Notes: generated by a model from the sequence alone, not told the origin. DNA of 64,000 bases from Bryobacteraceae bacterium (GCA_023384675.1 JAHDVK010000001.1:88394-152393); one strand, 5' to 3'. Positions 33,666 through 48,691 are shown, numbered from the stretch's first letter. Made by a program: numbers and translations.

Positions 33666-35111
33666 ATGCCCAGCCAATGGACCCGCCGTTCTTTTTTCGC
33701 CGCCGCCGGACTGCCGGCGTTCGCCGCCGCCTGGCAGCGCGAGTCGCGCCGGAATGTCCTGTTTATCTCCTCCGACGACCTCAATAACCGGTTCAGCACG
33801 TATGGTCTCGATACCGTGCGCACGCCGAACCTGGACGAACTCGCGCGCCGGGGCGTCCGCTTCGACCGCGCCTATTGCCAGTACCCGTTGTGCGCGCCTT
33901 CCCGGGCTTCGCTGATGACCGGGACGGGGCCCGAATCCACCGGCGTGATGGATTTGCAGACCCATCTCCGCAAACGTATGCCCAACGCCGTCACCATGGG
34001 CCAGGCTTTCCAGAAAGACGACTACTTCGTCGCCCGCGTAGGCAAGATCTATCACTACGGCAACCCCGGCCAGATCGGTACCAACGGCGAGGACGACGAG
34101 CCCACCTGGATGCGCCGCGTCAACCCGGCCGGCGTCGACAAGTTGAAGGAAGAGCCGAGCATCATCAACTACACCCCCAAGCGCGGTCTTGGCAGTTCGG
34201 CTTCCTTCTATGCCTCGCCCGCGCCGGACGAGGAGCACACCGACGGACTTGTCGCGCTGGAAACGATCAAGATGATCGAGGAGCAACGTCGCGATCCTTG
34301 GTTCCTGGGCGCGGGCTTCTACCGCCCGCATTGCCCCTATGTCGCCCCCACGAAGTATTTCGATATGGTCCCGATCGAGAAGGTGAAACTCGTTCCGTTC
34401 GAGGAGTGGGAACTCACCATCGCGCCGAAATGGGCCTACTGGACGAACCCGCCCAACTTCGGCCTGAGCGAAAAACAGCGCCTTGAAGTGATGCAGGCCT
34501 ATTATGCCTCTGTGCTATTCCTGGATGCCAATGTGGGGCGGCTGCTCAAAGCCCTTGACGCCACCGGCCAGACGGAACGCACTTCCATCTGCTTCTGGAG
34601 CGACCACGGCTACGGGCTGGGTGAGCATGGCCAATGGAAAAAGCAGACCGTCTTCGAGCACTCGGCGAGACACCCGCTGATTTTCGCGGGAGCGGGCGTG
34701 CGCTCCCGGGGCCGCGGCTGCGGCCGCACAGTGGAGGCACTGGACGTTTATCCGACGCTCGCCGGTCTGGCCGGACTCCGGCACACGCCCGGCTACCTTC
34801 ACGGCAAGAACCTGCAGCCGCTCCTCGACAATCCAAGCGCGCGCTGGGACCGCCCCGCCGTGACGCAGGTGCGGCGCCGCGATGGCGAGCGCTGGGTGAT
34901 GGGCAGCTCCGTCCGAAGCGAACGATACCGCTACACCATGTGGGACGGGGCTCGCGAGGGCGATGAACTGTACGACTACGTCAAGGATCCGAGGGAACTC
35001 AAGAACCTCGCGAAGGAAAACAGCGCCGCCAAGGTGAAGAACGATCTGTACCGCCGCCTGGAGACTATCTTGCGATCCCGCAACGAGGCGGCAAGCGAAG
35101 TGGTAGGATAA
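33666..35111 (+). CDS. Tat-exported arylsulfatase (iduronate-2-sulfatase-like)
   Basis: A 481-residue sulfatase. A twin-arginine signal (TRRSFFAAAGLPAFAAA, residues 6-22) precedes NVLFISSDDLNN, whose two aspartates bind calcium, and the CxPSR motif CAPSRASLMTG (Cys at about 79), whose cysteine would be converted to formylglycine. A GKIYHYGNP segment and the later SDHGYGLGEHGQWKK (metal Asp and His) match iduronate-2-sulfatase-type enzymes. Removal of sulfate from a sugar is the expected reaction, in the periplasm. The ATG at 33666 starts the signal. A formylglycine-generating enzyme is not in the window. Downstream of the lactonase-like gene in the same direction, suggesting a shared sulfated-sugar route. 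Confidence 0.94.
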   Translation: MPSQWTRRSFFAAAGLPAFAAAWQRESRRNVLFISSDDLNNRFSTYGLDTVRTPNLDELARRGVRFDRAYCQYPLCAPSRASLMTGTGPESTGVMDLQTHLRKRMPNAVTMGQAFQKDDYFVARVGKIYHYGNPGQIGTNGEDDEPTWMRRVNPAGVDKLKEEPSIINYTPKRGLGSSASFYASPAPDEEHTDGLVALETIKMIEEQRRDPWFLGAGFYRPHCPYVAPTKYFDMVPIEKVKLVPFEEWELTIAPKWAYWTNPPNFGLSEKQRLEVMQAYYASVLFLDANVGRLLKALDATGQTERTSICFWSDHGYGLGEHGQWKKQTVFEHSARHPLIFAGAGVRSRGRGCGRTVEALDVYPTLAGLAGLRHTPGYLHGKNLQPLLDNPSARWDRPAVTQVRRRDGERWVMGSSVRSERYRYTMWDGAREGDELYDYVKDPRELKNLAKENSAAKVKNDLYRRLETILRSRNEAASEVVG

Positions 35112-35196
35112 GACGATAATCTGCCCGGTGCGATCCCTATCAAGTTCCGCCGGTGTAGCACTTTAGTTGCCAGCTGATAAACTTCAAAGGGAGCGC

Positions 35197-36747
35197 ATGG
35201 GCAAATTTCAGGTTCACCTTACCAACCCGAGTGATGCGGCATTTGGGACCGCCGTGATTACGCCGCGCTGGCTGTATGTATTGGCGGCGGCGACTCCCTC
35301 CGAGTTTGGCGATCCCCGGATCTGGGACGAGACTCTCGAGCACATGGATCTCGATGCGGTAAAGCCGGGCGACGTGGTGGGCATCGGCATTCACACGGGC
35401 AATGCCCTGCGCGGATACAAACTCGGCCGCGAGATTCGCGCCCGGGGCGGCGTCGTGATCTTCGGCGGCATTCACCCGACGCTCTATCCGGATGAGTGCT
35501 TTGATCTCGGCGGCGCGCATGCGGCGGTGAAGGGCGATGGCGACATCGCCTGGGGCCAGGCGTTGCGCGATCATGCCGCGGGGAACTTGCAGCGGGTTTA
35601 CGATGGCGGGCGAGTGCCCGGCGACGAGTTCAAGCCTGCCCGTTGGGATCTGCTTCCGGCTGAAGGCTACATGTGGGCTTCGGTGCAGACGGTGCGCGGC
35701 TGCCCGAAGCATTGCTCGTTCTGCTCGGTTTGGCGGACCGATGGCCAGAAACCGCGGCAGCGCGGCACCGATGCGGTGATTGACGAGATCGTCGAACTCC
35801 GCCGCCGCGGTTTTCGCTTCATCGCACTGGCGGATGACAATTTCTATCCGGTGTCGCTCACCGATATCGCCCTCGCCGAGCGCCAGGGCAACGCCGAGCG
35901 CGTGGAGCAGCTCAAAGCAATGCGCCGTGAACGTTTCGAGTTCATGGAGCGGCTGAAGGATCTGCCCCGCGACATGACCTTCTTCACCCAGATCACCATG
36001 GAGGCCGCCGAGGACCCCGATTTCCTCGACGCCATGCGCGAAGCGCACATCCGCGGCGCGCTGGTGGGCGTGGAGGCCGTGACCGCCGAGGGGCTGAAAG
36101 AGGTGTTCAAGGACTTCAACATGTCCGGCGACAACCTCGTGAAGCAGTTGCGCAAGTTCCGCGAGCACGGCGTGCATGTGCTGGGCTCGTTCATTTTCGG
36201 GTTGCCGAGCGACCGGGCGGACACCTTCGACGCGACGCAGGATCTCGCGCAGAAGGCGGATCTGACCTTCGCCCAGTTTGTGATGCTGACGCCGTTTCCG
36301 GGCACGGTGGACTTCGACCGTTGGGAGAAGAACGATCCGCGCGCGAAGGAAGTGGTGGACGGCGTGCCCCTGTCGCGGTACTGGCTGATCCCGCCCGAGC
36401 GGCGGCCCAAAATGTTCTTACCACACCCCACGATGGAATCCGCGGAAATGCGGGCCCGGACCCAGAAAGTTTGGGACGATTTCTACAGCCTGAAAGCGGT
36501 GTGGAGACGTTCGAAGTGCACGCCGCACCTGCGGGCGCGGCTGGCTTTCGTGTTCATCTCGAAGCTGTACCGGCAGATGTACGCCTCGACGGGCATTTCC
36601 ACCGACAGTGCGCGCCGAGAACGGGCCACGAAGATGGCTCGAATGCTGGCCAAACCTTGCCGGAAGCTGTTCGCCGGCAAGCCGATGCCGGAGTTGAGCC
36701 TCAAACCCCGGCTCCAGACCTCAGAACTCCTGCAAATCGCCCAGTAA
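35197..36747 (+). CDS. B12-binding-type radical SAM protein
   Basis: A 516-residue cytoplasmic enzyme. The N-terminal 150 residues form a B12-binding-like Rossmann domain (VVGIGIHTGNALRGYKLG, VVIFGGIHPTLYPDE), lacking the classical DxHxxG base-off motif. The radical SAM core follows, with the cluster motif CPKHCSFC (about 178-185), then GFRFIALADDNF, a GVEAV strand and SFIFGLPSD. The C-terminal 110 residues are helical and basic. Such proteins do diverse methylations or rearrangements on lipids, hopanoids or peptides; no partner gene hints at which. The ATG at 35197 has AAGGGAG upstream, better than the TTG at 35167. The gene ends 18 bases from the convergent ATP synthase operon. Confidence 0.9.
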   Translation: MGKFQVHLTNPSDAAFGTAVITPRWLYVLAAATPSEFGDPRIWDETLEHMDLDAVKPGDVVGIGIHTGNALRGYKLGREIRARGGVVIFGGIHPTLYPDECFDLGGAHAAVKGDGDIAWGQALRDHAAGNLQRVYDGGRVPGDEFKPARWDLLPAEGYMWASVQTVRGCPKHCSFCSVWRTDGQKPRQRGTDAVIDEIVELRRRGFRFIALADDNFYPVSLTDIALAERQGNAERVEQLKAMRRERFEFMERLKDLPRDMTFFTQITMEAAEDPDFLDAMREAHIRGALVGVEAVTAEGLKEVFKDFNMSGDNLVKQLRKFREHGVHVLGSFIFGLPSDRADTFDATQDLAQKADLTFAQFVMLTPFPGTVDFDRWEKNDPRAKEVVDGVPLSRYWLIPPERRPKMFLPHPTMESAEMRARTQKVWDDFYSLKAVWRRSKCTPHLRARLAFVFISKLYRQMYASTGISTDSARRERATKMARMLAKPCRKLFAGKPMPELSLKPRLQTSELLQIAQ

Positions 36748-36765
36748 ACAGGGCCGGCGGACGCG

Positions 36766-37188
36766 CTACGGGCGGTGGTGGCCGGAGTGTTTGGCGGTCT
36801 CCAGACGTGCCTGGGCGCGACGCATCTTGTTGAGGGCCTTCACCGTGTCCAGATCTTCCTTTGCGCTGGAAAGGTTCATTTCCGCGCGTTTTAGCGCTTC
36901 TTCGGCCCGTTTTACGTCGATTTCGTCGCCAAATTCGGCTCCGGTGGCGATGACGCGGACGTGGTCCGGCAGCACCTCCGCCCAGCCGCCCCGGATCGCG
37001 ATAAACTTGCGCTGGCCGCCTTCGGGCACATAGGCGAGTTCGCCGGGGCCAAGTTCCGTCAGCAGCGGCGCGTGCTCGGGCAGGATGCCGAGCGCACCAC
37101 TGGCGCCCGGCAGCACCACCTCGCTCACCTGCTCGCGGAGGAGCAGGCGCTCGGGAGTGGCGATTTCGAGAGTAAGGGCTCCCGCCAT
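36766..37188 (-). CDS. atpC: F1Fo ATP synthase epsilon subunit
   Basis: A 140-residue epsilon subunit of F1: a beta-sandwich (residues 1-85, with LTLEIATPERLLLREQV and GALGILPEHAPLLTEL) followed by a C-terminal helical pair (about 90-130), which in the family folds up to inhibit ATP hydrolysis. It is the last gene of the operon, two bases after atpD. A His-rich end (KHSGHHRP) is the only oddity. Confidence 0.95.
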   Translation of the reverse strand: MAGALTLEIATPERLLLREQVSEVVLPGASGALGILPEHAPLLTELGPGELAYVPEGGQRKFIAIRGGWAEVLPDHVRVIATGAEFGDEIDVKRAEEALKRAEMNLSSAKEDLDTVKALNKMRRAQARLETAKHSGHHRP

Positions 37189-37190
37189 GA

Positions 37191-38657
<1,467 letters not shown>

Positions 38658-39530
38658 TTATTCGAGGGCGGCGGCGCCGCTGACGACCTCGATGATCTCC
38701 TTGGTGATGCTGGCCTGGCGGACGCGGTTCATGTAGAGCGTCAGCTTTTCGATAACTTCGCTGGCATTGGAGGTGGCGGCATCCATCGCCGTCATACGGG
38801 CGGCATGTTCGGCGGCCGCGGACTCCAGAAACGCCTGATGGACCTGAATCTCCACCGACCGCGGCAGCAGCACGTTGAGCAGGTCGGCGGGGGGCTGTTC
38901 GTAAATGTAATCGCGCGCCGGCGGCGGGGCGCTGTCGCCGGTGGGGATCACGGCGATGGGCAGCAGCTTCTGCAGGATCACTTGCTGCGACAGCACGCTC
39001 TTGAATTCGTTGAAGATGAGGTAGACGGCGTCCACTTCACCCGCGGTGTAGCGCTGGATCAGCGCCTGCCCCAGCTCATGGGCGATGTCCCAGGTGGGGT
39101 TCTCGCTGACGCCGGTCAGTTCTCCGGAGACTTCGATATGGCGGCGGCGGAAGTAGTCCCGGCCCTTCTTGCCATAGAGCTCCGTCTGGACCTGGCCGGG
39201 GCGCTCGTTGAGAAAGGCCTGAGCAGCTTTAATCAGGTTGGTGTTAAAACCGCCCGCGAAGCCGCGGTCGGCGGTCAGAAGGACCAGCTGCACCTTCTTC
39301 TCATCGCGAACGGCGAAGAGCGGGTTGGCCGCGGCCTCCTCGGAGGCTCCGGCGGCGGCGGAAACGCTGGCCAGCATTTCTCCAAATAAACGGGCGTACG
39401 GGCGCGCGTTGAGCACGCGGTCCTGCGCCTTGCGCAGCCTCGCCGCGGCCACCATCTTCATGGCTTTGGTGATCTGCTGCGTGTTCTTGACCGACTTGAT
39501 GCGCCGGCGGATGTCGATGAGGCTCGGCAT
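38658..39530 (-). CDS. atpG: F1Fo ATP synthase gamma subunit
   Basis: The 290-residue rotor shaft of F1. The N-terminal helix MPSLIDIRRRIKSVKNTQQITKAM and the C-terminal helix (NASEVIEKLTLYMNRVRQASITKEIIEVVSGA) form the central coiled coil; TADRGFAGGFNTN marks the globular core. Normal length. 15 bases after atpA and 9 before atpD. Confidence 0.97.
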   Translation of the reverse strand: MPSLIDIRRRIKSVKNTQQITKAMKMVAAARLRKAQDRVLNARPYARLFGEMLASVSAAAGASEEAAANPLFAVRDEKKVQLVLLTADRGFAGGFNTNLIKAAQAFLNERPGQVQTELYGKKGRDYFRRRHIEVSGELTGVSENPTWDIAHELGQALIQRYTAGEVDAVYLIFNEFKSVLSQQVILQKLLPIAVIPTGDSAPPPARDYIYEQPPADLLNVLLPRSVEIQVHQAFLESAAAEHAARMTAMDAATSNASEVIEKLTLYMNRVRQASITKEIIEVVSGAAALE

Positions 39531-39545
39531 AGGTGGCGGCCCCGC

Positions 39546-41075
<1,530 letters not shown>

Positions 41076-41113
41076 GGTGAACTCTTGCCTTTACCCTTCC
41101 AAAATAGGCGCCA

Positions 41114-41668
41114 TCAATGCGCGGCGCTGGAAAGACGGCGGCGGAGGCCCTCTAACTGGCCCTGCACGCTGCCGTCGTAGACAGTGGAACCGATCTTCAC
41201 GGAGAGGCCGCCCACCAGCGACGGATCCACCGTGTAATCACAAAGAACCTGTTTGCCGGTGACGCGCGCCAGCGAGGCGGCGACTTCGGCCTGTTGCGCG
41301 GCGTCGAGCGGACGGGCCGCGGCGACCTGCGCGCGGACCACGCCGTTGCGCTCGTCGATCTGCGCGCGAAATGCGGTGGTGATCAGAGGAAACAGCGACA
41401 CGCGGCGGCGGGCCGTGATCACGTCCAGAAAATTGCGGATCAGCGCGTCGAGCCCCAGCAGATCGCTGACGCGGCCCATCGCGCGGCGCTTCGCTTCGCG
41501 CGGCACGGCGGGCGAGAGCATCACGCCCTTCAACTCCGGAGCCGCGGCAAGCGTCTCGGCGAAGGTTTCCAGTTGAGTGAAGGCGGCTTCGGGTGAGAGC
41601 CGGGCGCCCGGACGGGCCACCACTTCCATGAGGGCCTTGGCGTATTGGTTGGCGACGGCGATGGACAT
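41114..41668 (-). CDS. atpH: F1Fo ATP synthase delta subunit
   Basis: The 184-residue delta subunit, which joins the peripheral stalk to the top of F1. [15 protein letters not shown] begins the N-terminal six-helix bundle, and the C-terminal part [20 protein letters not shown] is the family end signature. It lies nine bases after the b-type gene and upstream of atpA. Confidence 0.95.
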   Translation of the reverse strand: MSIAVANQYAKALMEVVARPGARLSPEAAFTQLETFAETLAAAPELKGVMLSPAVPREAKRRAMGRVSDLLGLDALIRNFLDVITARRRVSLFPLITTAFRAQIDERNGVVRAQVAAARPLDAAQQAEVAASLARVTGKQVLCDYTVDPSLVGGLSVKIGSTVYDGSVQGQLEGLRRRLSSAAH

Positions 41669-41677
41669 GGCGCGCTC

Positions 41678-42244
41678 CTAATTCAGACCGGCGCGCGGGG
41701 CGCTGAGGGATTCGGTGAAGCGGTGGACGAGGCGGCCCTGCGCGGGGTCATCGAGAGCGGCCTGGATGCGCTGGCGCGCCAGATCCACGGCCAGGGCCGC
41801 CGAATAGGCTTTCAGGTCCTGGCGCGCGAATTTCACGGCGGATTCGATTTCCTGCCGGCTATTCTGCTCGATCTTCGCCAGTTGCGCGGCGGCCTCGCGG
41901 TCGAGGCGCTCACTCTCGGCTTTGAGCTCGGCGGCGGCTTTTTCGCGCAGGGCGGCGATTTCCCCTTCGAGACCGTCCATGCGGGCCTCGATCTCGCGGG
42001 CGCGCGACTCGGCCTGCTCGGCCTGACGGCGCGCCAGGTCCAGATTCTCCGTGATTTCCCGCTGTTGTCCGCGCAGGAGCGGATTGATCACCTTAATGAA
42101 GAGGTAGCCGATGCCCGCCGCGAGGATTGCGAAGTTGAAGATCTTCTTGATAAGGAAGGGGTCGCCGTGATCACCGTGATCGCCTGCGGCAAGAACAGGC
42201 AGGGCGGCAAGCAGCAAACCAAGCAACGGCCTCAGCAGGTTCAT
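41678..42244 (-). CDS. atpF: F1Fo ATP synthase b-type subunit (second copy)
   Basis: A 188-residue peripheral-stalk protein. It starts with a signal-like hydrophobic segment (LLRPLLGLLLAALPVLA, 3-19), a short His/Asp stretch (GDHGDHGD), a second membrane helix (FNFAILAAGIGYLFIKVI, about 37-54) and a long amphipathic coiled coil to about 170. The start overlaps the upstream b-type gene by four bases (ATGA), so translation is coupled. Two different b-type genes point to a heterodimeric b/b-prime stalk. Confidence 0.9.
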   Translation of the reverse strand: MNLLRPLLGLLLAALPVLAAGDHGDHGDPFLIKKIFNFAILAAGIGYLFIKVINPLLRGQQREITENLDLARRQAEQAESRAREIEARMDGLEGEIAALREKAAAELKAESERLDREAAAQLAKIEQNSRQEIESAVKFARQDLKAYSAALAVDLARQRIQAALDDPAQGRLVHRFTESLSAPRAGLN

Positions 42245-42690
42245 TGTGTCCTCCCGGCGAGAATCGTATTCGCAATGCGGGCGGCGAGCTGATCGGCTTC
42301 GGCGGAGAGCGAAGTACGCGCGGCCGCCGCGTCTTCGGCAATCGCCGCGCGGGCTTCGGCAACCTGCGCGCCGGTGGCGGCGCGGGCTTCGGCGATGGCC
42401 GAGTCCTGTTGCTCGGCGAGCTGTTTCCGCGCAGCCTCGTTGTCCTGGTAGATGGCGGCGCGGGCTTCCGCGAGCTTCGCTTCATACTGCCTCAACTTTT
42501 CCTCGGCGGCGCGGATCGCGTCTTCGGAACCAGCCAGCGCGCCTTCCGTGCGGCGGCGGCGTTCCTCCAGCACTGTTTCCATAGGCAGGAACAGCACCCG
42601 CTTCAGATAAATATGGAGGATCAGGACGAGGAAAAAGGCGGGAAGGGCCAGAACAAGGATCTCCCGCAAACTGATAAATATCTGTTCCAT
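42241..42690 (-). CDS. atpF: F1Fo ATP synthase b-type subunit (first copy)
   Basis: A 149-residue peripheral-stalk protein: one N-terminal membrane helix (REILVLALPAFFLVLILHIYL, about 9-28, shown here only in outline) followed by an Ala/Glu-rich coiled coil to the end. The P-x-x-x-LEERR pattern (LPMETVLEERRRRTEG) is typical of b subunits. First gene of the ATP synthase operon; no a or c subunit gene precedes it, since the next gene is the divergent rpsL. Which copy is b and which b-prime is not decided. Confidence 0.88.
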   Translation of the reverse strand: MEQIFISLREILVLALPAFFLVLILHIYLKRVLFLPMETVLEERRRRTEGALAGSEDAIRAAEEKLRQYEAKLAEARAAIYQDNEAARKQLAEQQDSAIAEARAATGAQVAEARAAIAEDAAAARTSLSAEADQLAARIANTILAGRTQ

Positions 42691-42772
42691 TTGGGTGCTG
42701 CTTCAGCCGGTACCGGCCGGCGCGGCGGGCTTTGCAGGGAGCGGGGGAAGACCCCCTGAGCCCAAAATAGAT

Positions 42773-42801
42773 ACGCTACCATACCGCTGCAGAGCGGTCA
42801 A
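42773..42801 (-). promoter_or_regulatory. Promoter candidate for the ATP synthase operon
   Basis: On the minus strand TTGACC (42796-42801), a 17-base spacer and TAGCGT (42773-42778) lie 83 bases before the first b-subunit start. An inverted repeat ACCGCT-GCAG-AGCGGT (42783-42798) fills the spacer and could be an operator. The -10 match is weak. Confidence 0.4.
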
Positions 42802-42892
42802 ATACCTCGAGATCCGAAATTGCGGGACCGCCGCGGGGTGGAGGCAGATTGGCTGGCGACAGACCCTGGTCCACGATGAAATTCGCAGGGTG

Positions 42893-42922
42893 TTGACAGG
42901 TCCCAATCTGGTTGAGTACCAT
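42893..42922 (+). promoter_or_regulatory. Promoter candidate for the str operon
   Basis: Consensus TTGACA (42893-42898), an 18-base spacer and TACCAT (42917-42922). It would start transcription near 42930, leaving a leader of about 390 bases before rpsL, consistent with a highly expressed operon. Confidence 0.55.
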
Positions 42923-43189
42923 TAGAGGGTTTGAGGAGTGTGCTCTTCTGCTCCTGGCTACCCTTCCTGCCGCTGACCTGAAGTTTTAAGGGAGGCTCGC
43001 CCCGCTGGTTTAGACGGCGGAGGTGGTGGGAAGCCGGCTGGGGGCCCGCCCCGAGGTCCCAGCGGACGTAAGCGCCGTGGGGGGCATGGGCGAGTCCGAA
43101 GGACCCTCGATGGATGGCCGCTCGCGGGAGATCCGGCGGGCGCGCTTCAATTATGGACGCAAGTCCGAATCACTGGCCGGTTTCGGCCG

Positions 43190-43205
43190 CCTGATCGCCA
43201 TCAGG
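43190..43205 (+). terminator. Attenuator-like hairpin in the rpsL leader
   Basis: Perfect 6-base stem CCTGAT/ATCAGG with a CGCC loop, followed by TTTGGCAGGTTTTCTTG, 115 bases before rpsL. The T-rich tail is broken, so termination would be weak; attenuation is possible but unproven. Confidence 0.35.
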
Positions 43206-43319
43206 TTTGGCAGGTTTTCTTGAATTTTGGCGCCCTATGGCTGGTTTGAATGCCGTGGGGCGCGGTTATGCGTGGCTGGGTGCTGTTGCCCGGCAGAAGA
43301 AGCTGAACGAGGTTCGTGC

Positions 43320-43721
43320 GTGCCTACTTTTAACCAACTTGTTCGTAAGGGCCGGAAGCCGACGATTTGGAAAACCAACTCGCCGGCTCTGCAGTCGTGC
43401 CCGCAGCGGCGCGGCGTGTGCACGCGTGTGTACACAACGACGCCGAAGAAGCCGAATTCGGCGCTGCGGAAGGTGGCGCGTGTTCGTCTGACGAACGGCA
43501 TCGAAGTGACGACCTATATTCCCGGTGTGGGCCACAACCTGCAGGAGCATTCGATTGTGCTCATCCGCGGGGGCCGCGTGAAGGATTTGCCCGGCGTGCG
43601 TTACCACATCGTGCGCGGCACGCTGGATACCGCCGGCGTGAGCGGCCGTATGCAGAGCCGGTCGAAGTACGGTGCGAAGCGGCCCAAGGCGGGTCAGGCC
43701 GCGGCCACCAAGAAAAAGTAG
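43320..43721 (+). CDS. rpsL: 30S ribosomal protein S12
   Basis: The 133-residue uS12, at the decoding centre of the 30S subunit. [12 protein letters not shown] opens it; [21 protein letters not shown] and the [18 protein letters not shown] region (where streptomycin resistance changes arise) are wild type, with Lys at the TTPKKPNS and VKDLPG positions. The start is a GTG at 43320 (GAGG eight bases upstream); no ATG fits. First gene of the str operon. rpoC does not precede it. Confidence 0.97.
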   Translation: MPTFNQLVRKGRKPTIWKTNSPALQSCPQRRGVCTRVYTTTPKKPNSALRKVARVRLTNGIEVTTYIPGVGHNLQEHSIVLIRGGRVKDLPGVRYHIVRGTLDTAGVSGRMQSRSKYGAKRPKAGQAAATKKK

Positions 43722-43739
43722 TCAGGAAGAGAGATTCGT

Positions 43740-44210
43740 ATGCCTCGCAGACGACGCCCTGAAGCGAAAGAGATCCAGCCCGATGCGGTGTTCAACTCGA
43801 CGCTGGCTGAGAAGTTTATCAATTCGATGATGTGGGACGGCAAGAAGACCGTCTCGCAAAAGATCTTTTACACCTCGATGGACATGATCCAGGAGCGCAG
43901 CGGCGAAGACCCGCTGAAGCTCTTCAAGAAGGCGATTGAGAACTGCAAGCCCGCCTTGGAAGTGAAGACGCGCCGCGTCGGCGGCGCCAACTACCAGGTG
44001 CCCATCGAAGTGCCGCAGAACCGGCGCACCGCCCTGGCGATTCGCTGGATTCTGAACGGCGCGCGCGCGCGCGCCGACAAGAGCATGTCGGAAAAGCTGG
44101 CCGGTGAATTGATGGATGCCGCGAATCTGCGCGGCGCCGCGATCAAGAAGAAGGACGACGTCCACCGCATGGCGGAAGCGAACAAGGCTTTCGCGCATTA
44201 CCGCTGGTAG
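43740..44210 (+). CDS. rpsG: 30S ribosomal protein S7
   Basis: The 156-residue uS7, an early 16S rRNA binder that nucleates the 30S head and contacts the exit site. [19 protein letters not shown] and the motif [19 protein letters not shown] are characteristic. It follows rpsL by 18 bases with AGGAAGAGAG upstream. In other bacteria S7 represses the str operon. Confidence 0.98.
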   Translation: MPRRRRPEAKEIQPDAVFNSTLAEKFINSMMWDGKKTVSQKIFYTSMDMIQERSGEDPLKLFKKAIENCKPALEVKTRRVGGANYQVPIEVPQNRRTALAIRWILNGARARADKSMSEKLAGELMDAANLRGAAIKKKDDVHRMAEANKAFAHYRW

Positions 44211-44249
44211 GGCCTAACCCAGGATAGACCCCATCCTCCGGAACACTTT

Positions 44250-46340
<2,091 letters not shown>

Positions 46341-46399
46341 CGCCGGTGGAGTGGACGGTAAGGAATCAGTTCAGAATCGCGTTCGTGTAGGAGATATTC

Positions 46400-47587
<1,188 letters not shown>

Positions 47588-47601
47588 CAGGTCAAGTGGT
47601 T

Positions 47602-47627
47602 CGCCGGAGCGGGTCACCGCTCCGGCG
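47602..47627 (+). promoter_or_regulatory. Perfect 10-base hairpin in front of rpsJ
   Basis: CGCCGGAGCG (47602-47611), a six-base loop and CGCTCCGGCG (47618-47627), ending 14 bases before the rpsJ start and just ahead of its AAGAGGA site. There is no T-tract, so it may be a pausing or translational control element of the S10 operon, or a mRNA processing boundary after tuf. Confidence 0.55.
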
Positions 47628-47641
47628 CCCAAGAGGATTCA

Positions 47642-47977
47642 ATGGCGCAGAGCATCACAAAACGGATTCGCATTCGGCTGAAGGCTTACGATCACCGGCT
47701 GCTGGACCAGTCCACGTCCGAGATCGTGGAAACCGCCCGCCGGGCGGGTGCGCAGGTGGCGGGTCCCATTCCGCTGCCGACGGTGCGCAACTCCTATACG
47801 GTGAACCGGTCGCCGCACGTCGACAAGAAATCGCGGGAACAGTTCGAGATTCGGACGCACAAGCGGCTGCTCGATATTCTCGAGCCCACGCAGGACACGG
47901 TGGATGCGCTGTCGCGTCTGGATCTGCCGGCGGGCGTGGATGTGGAGATTAAGGCGTACCACAAGGGAGCCAAGTAG
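47642..47977 (+). CDS. rpsJ: 30S ribosomal protein S10
   Basis: The 111-residue uS10 of the 30S head, which also binds NusB in antitermination. [18 protein letters not shown] starts it, and [20 protein letters not shown] is the family signature. A few residues longer at both ends than the usual 103. First gene of the S10 cluster, downstream of a strong hairpin. Confidence 0.97.
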   Translation: MAQSITKRIRIRLKAYDHRLLDQSTSEIVETARRAGAQVAGPIPLPTVRNSYTVNRSPHVDKKSREQFEIRTHKRLLDILEPTQDTVDALSRLDLPAGVDVEIKAYHKGAK

Positions 47978-47986
47978 GAACAGGCC

Positions 47987-48006
47987 GCCCGGCTGCGTGG
48001 CCGGGC
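47987..48006 (+). promoter_or_regulatory. Hairpin between rpsJ and rplC
   Basis: GCCCGGC (47987-47993), loop TGCGTG, GCCGGGC (48000-48006), in an 80-base gap. No T-run follows. Could act in control of rplC translation. Confidence 0.4.
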
Positions 48007-48057
48007 AGTGAGAAAGGCCGGTGGCGGTGACGCTGCCGGGATGGGAACCGAGCGAGT

Positions 48058-48684
48058 ATGAGCCCAGGAATCATTGGCAAAAAGATTGGAATGACGCAGG
48101 TGTTCCGGCCCGACGGACAGGTAGTCCCGGTGACCCTGCTCAAAGCCGGCCCATGCGTTGTGGTGCAGCGGAAGACGCCCACTACCGACGGCTACGACGC
48201 AGTGCAGTTGGGCTTGGTGGAATTCGCCCGCAAGCCGAATAAGCCGATGGCCGGGCACTTCAAGAAAGCCGGCGCCGAGGGTGTCCGCCACGTGCGCGAA
48301 TTTAAGCTGCGCCCGGGCAACGGCGATCCGAAGGCCGGCGACCAGGTGCTGGTGGACCAGTTCAAGCCCGCTGACATGGTGGACGTGACGGGCACCAGCA
48401 AGGGCCGCGGATTCGCGGGGGTCGTCAAGCGCCACAATTTCCGGGGCGGCGAGGCGACGCACGGTTCGATGCACAAGCGTGCTCCGGGTTCGATCGGGGC
48501 TTCGAGCTACCCCTCGCGCGTCTTTCCCGGCACCCGGATGGCCGGCCAGATGGGCCACTCGCAAGTCACCGTGAGAAACCTGGAAGTGATCGACGTGGAC
48601 GTCGAAGACAACGTGTTGATGGTCAAGGGCGCAGTGCCCGGGCCGAATGGCGGCTACGTGATCGTGCGCCGTGCGAAGAGGTAG
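48058..48684 (+). CDS. rplC: 50S ribosomal protein L3
   Basis: The 208-residue uL3, an early 23S rRNA binder near the peptidyl transferase centre. [13 protein letters not shown], the loop [20 protein letters not shown] and [16 protein letters not shown] are classic. The ATG has no clear ribosome-binding site (GAGCGAG only), so translation may be coupled to a structured leader. Confidence 0.97.
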   Translation: MSPGIIGKKIGMTQVFRPDGQVVPVTLLKAGPCVVVQRKTPTTDGYDAVQLGLVEFARKPNKPMAGHFKKAGAEGVRHVREFKLRPGNGDPKAGDQVLVDQFKPADMVDVTGTSKGRGFAGVVKRHNFRGGEATHGSMHKRAPGSIGASSYPSRVFPGTRMAGQMGHSQVTVRNLEVIDVDVEDNVLMVKGAVPGPNGGYVIVRRAKR

Positions 48685-48691
48685 GTGAGCG

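Larger units (their letters stand above)
42691..43319. other. 629-base divergent region and str operon leader
   Basis: No gene is seen between the ATP synthase operon and rpsL. It holds divergent promoter candidates and about 400 bases of GC-rich leader on the rpsL side. Pairings seen in the leader include GCTGGG...CCCAGC (about 43037-43063), GTCC-GAA-GGAC near 43095, GGCCG-GTTT-CGGCC near 43180 and CCTGAT-CGCC-ATCAGG (43190-43205). It matches no riboswitch recognised by eye. Several short open frames exist, none with good start signals. Confidence 0.6.

Noticed and set aside
42970..43080. Possible cobalamin riboswitch in the rpsL leader
   Set aside because: Fragments such as GGGAAGCCGG and GTAAGC recall it, but the B12 box and the order of the conserved blocks do not fit.
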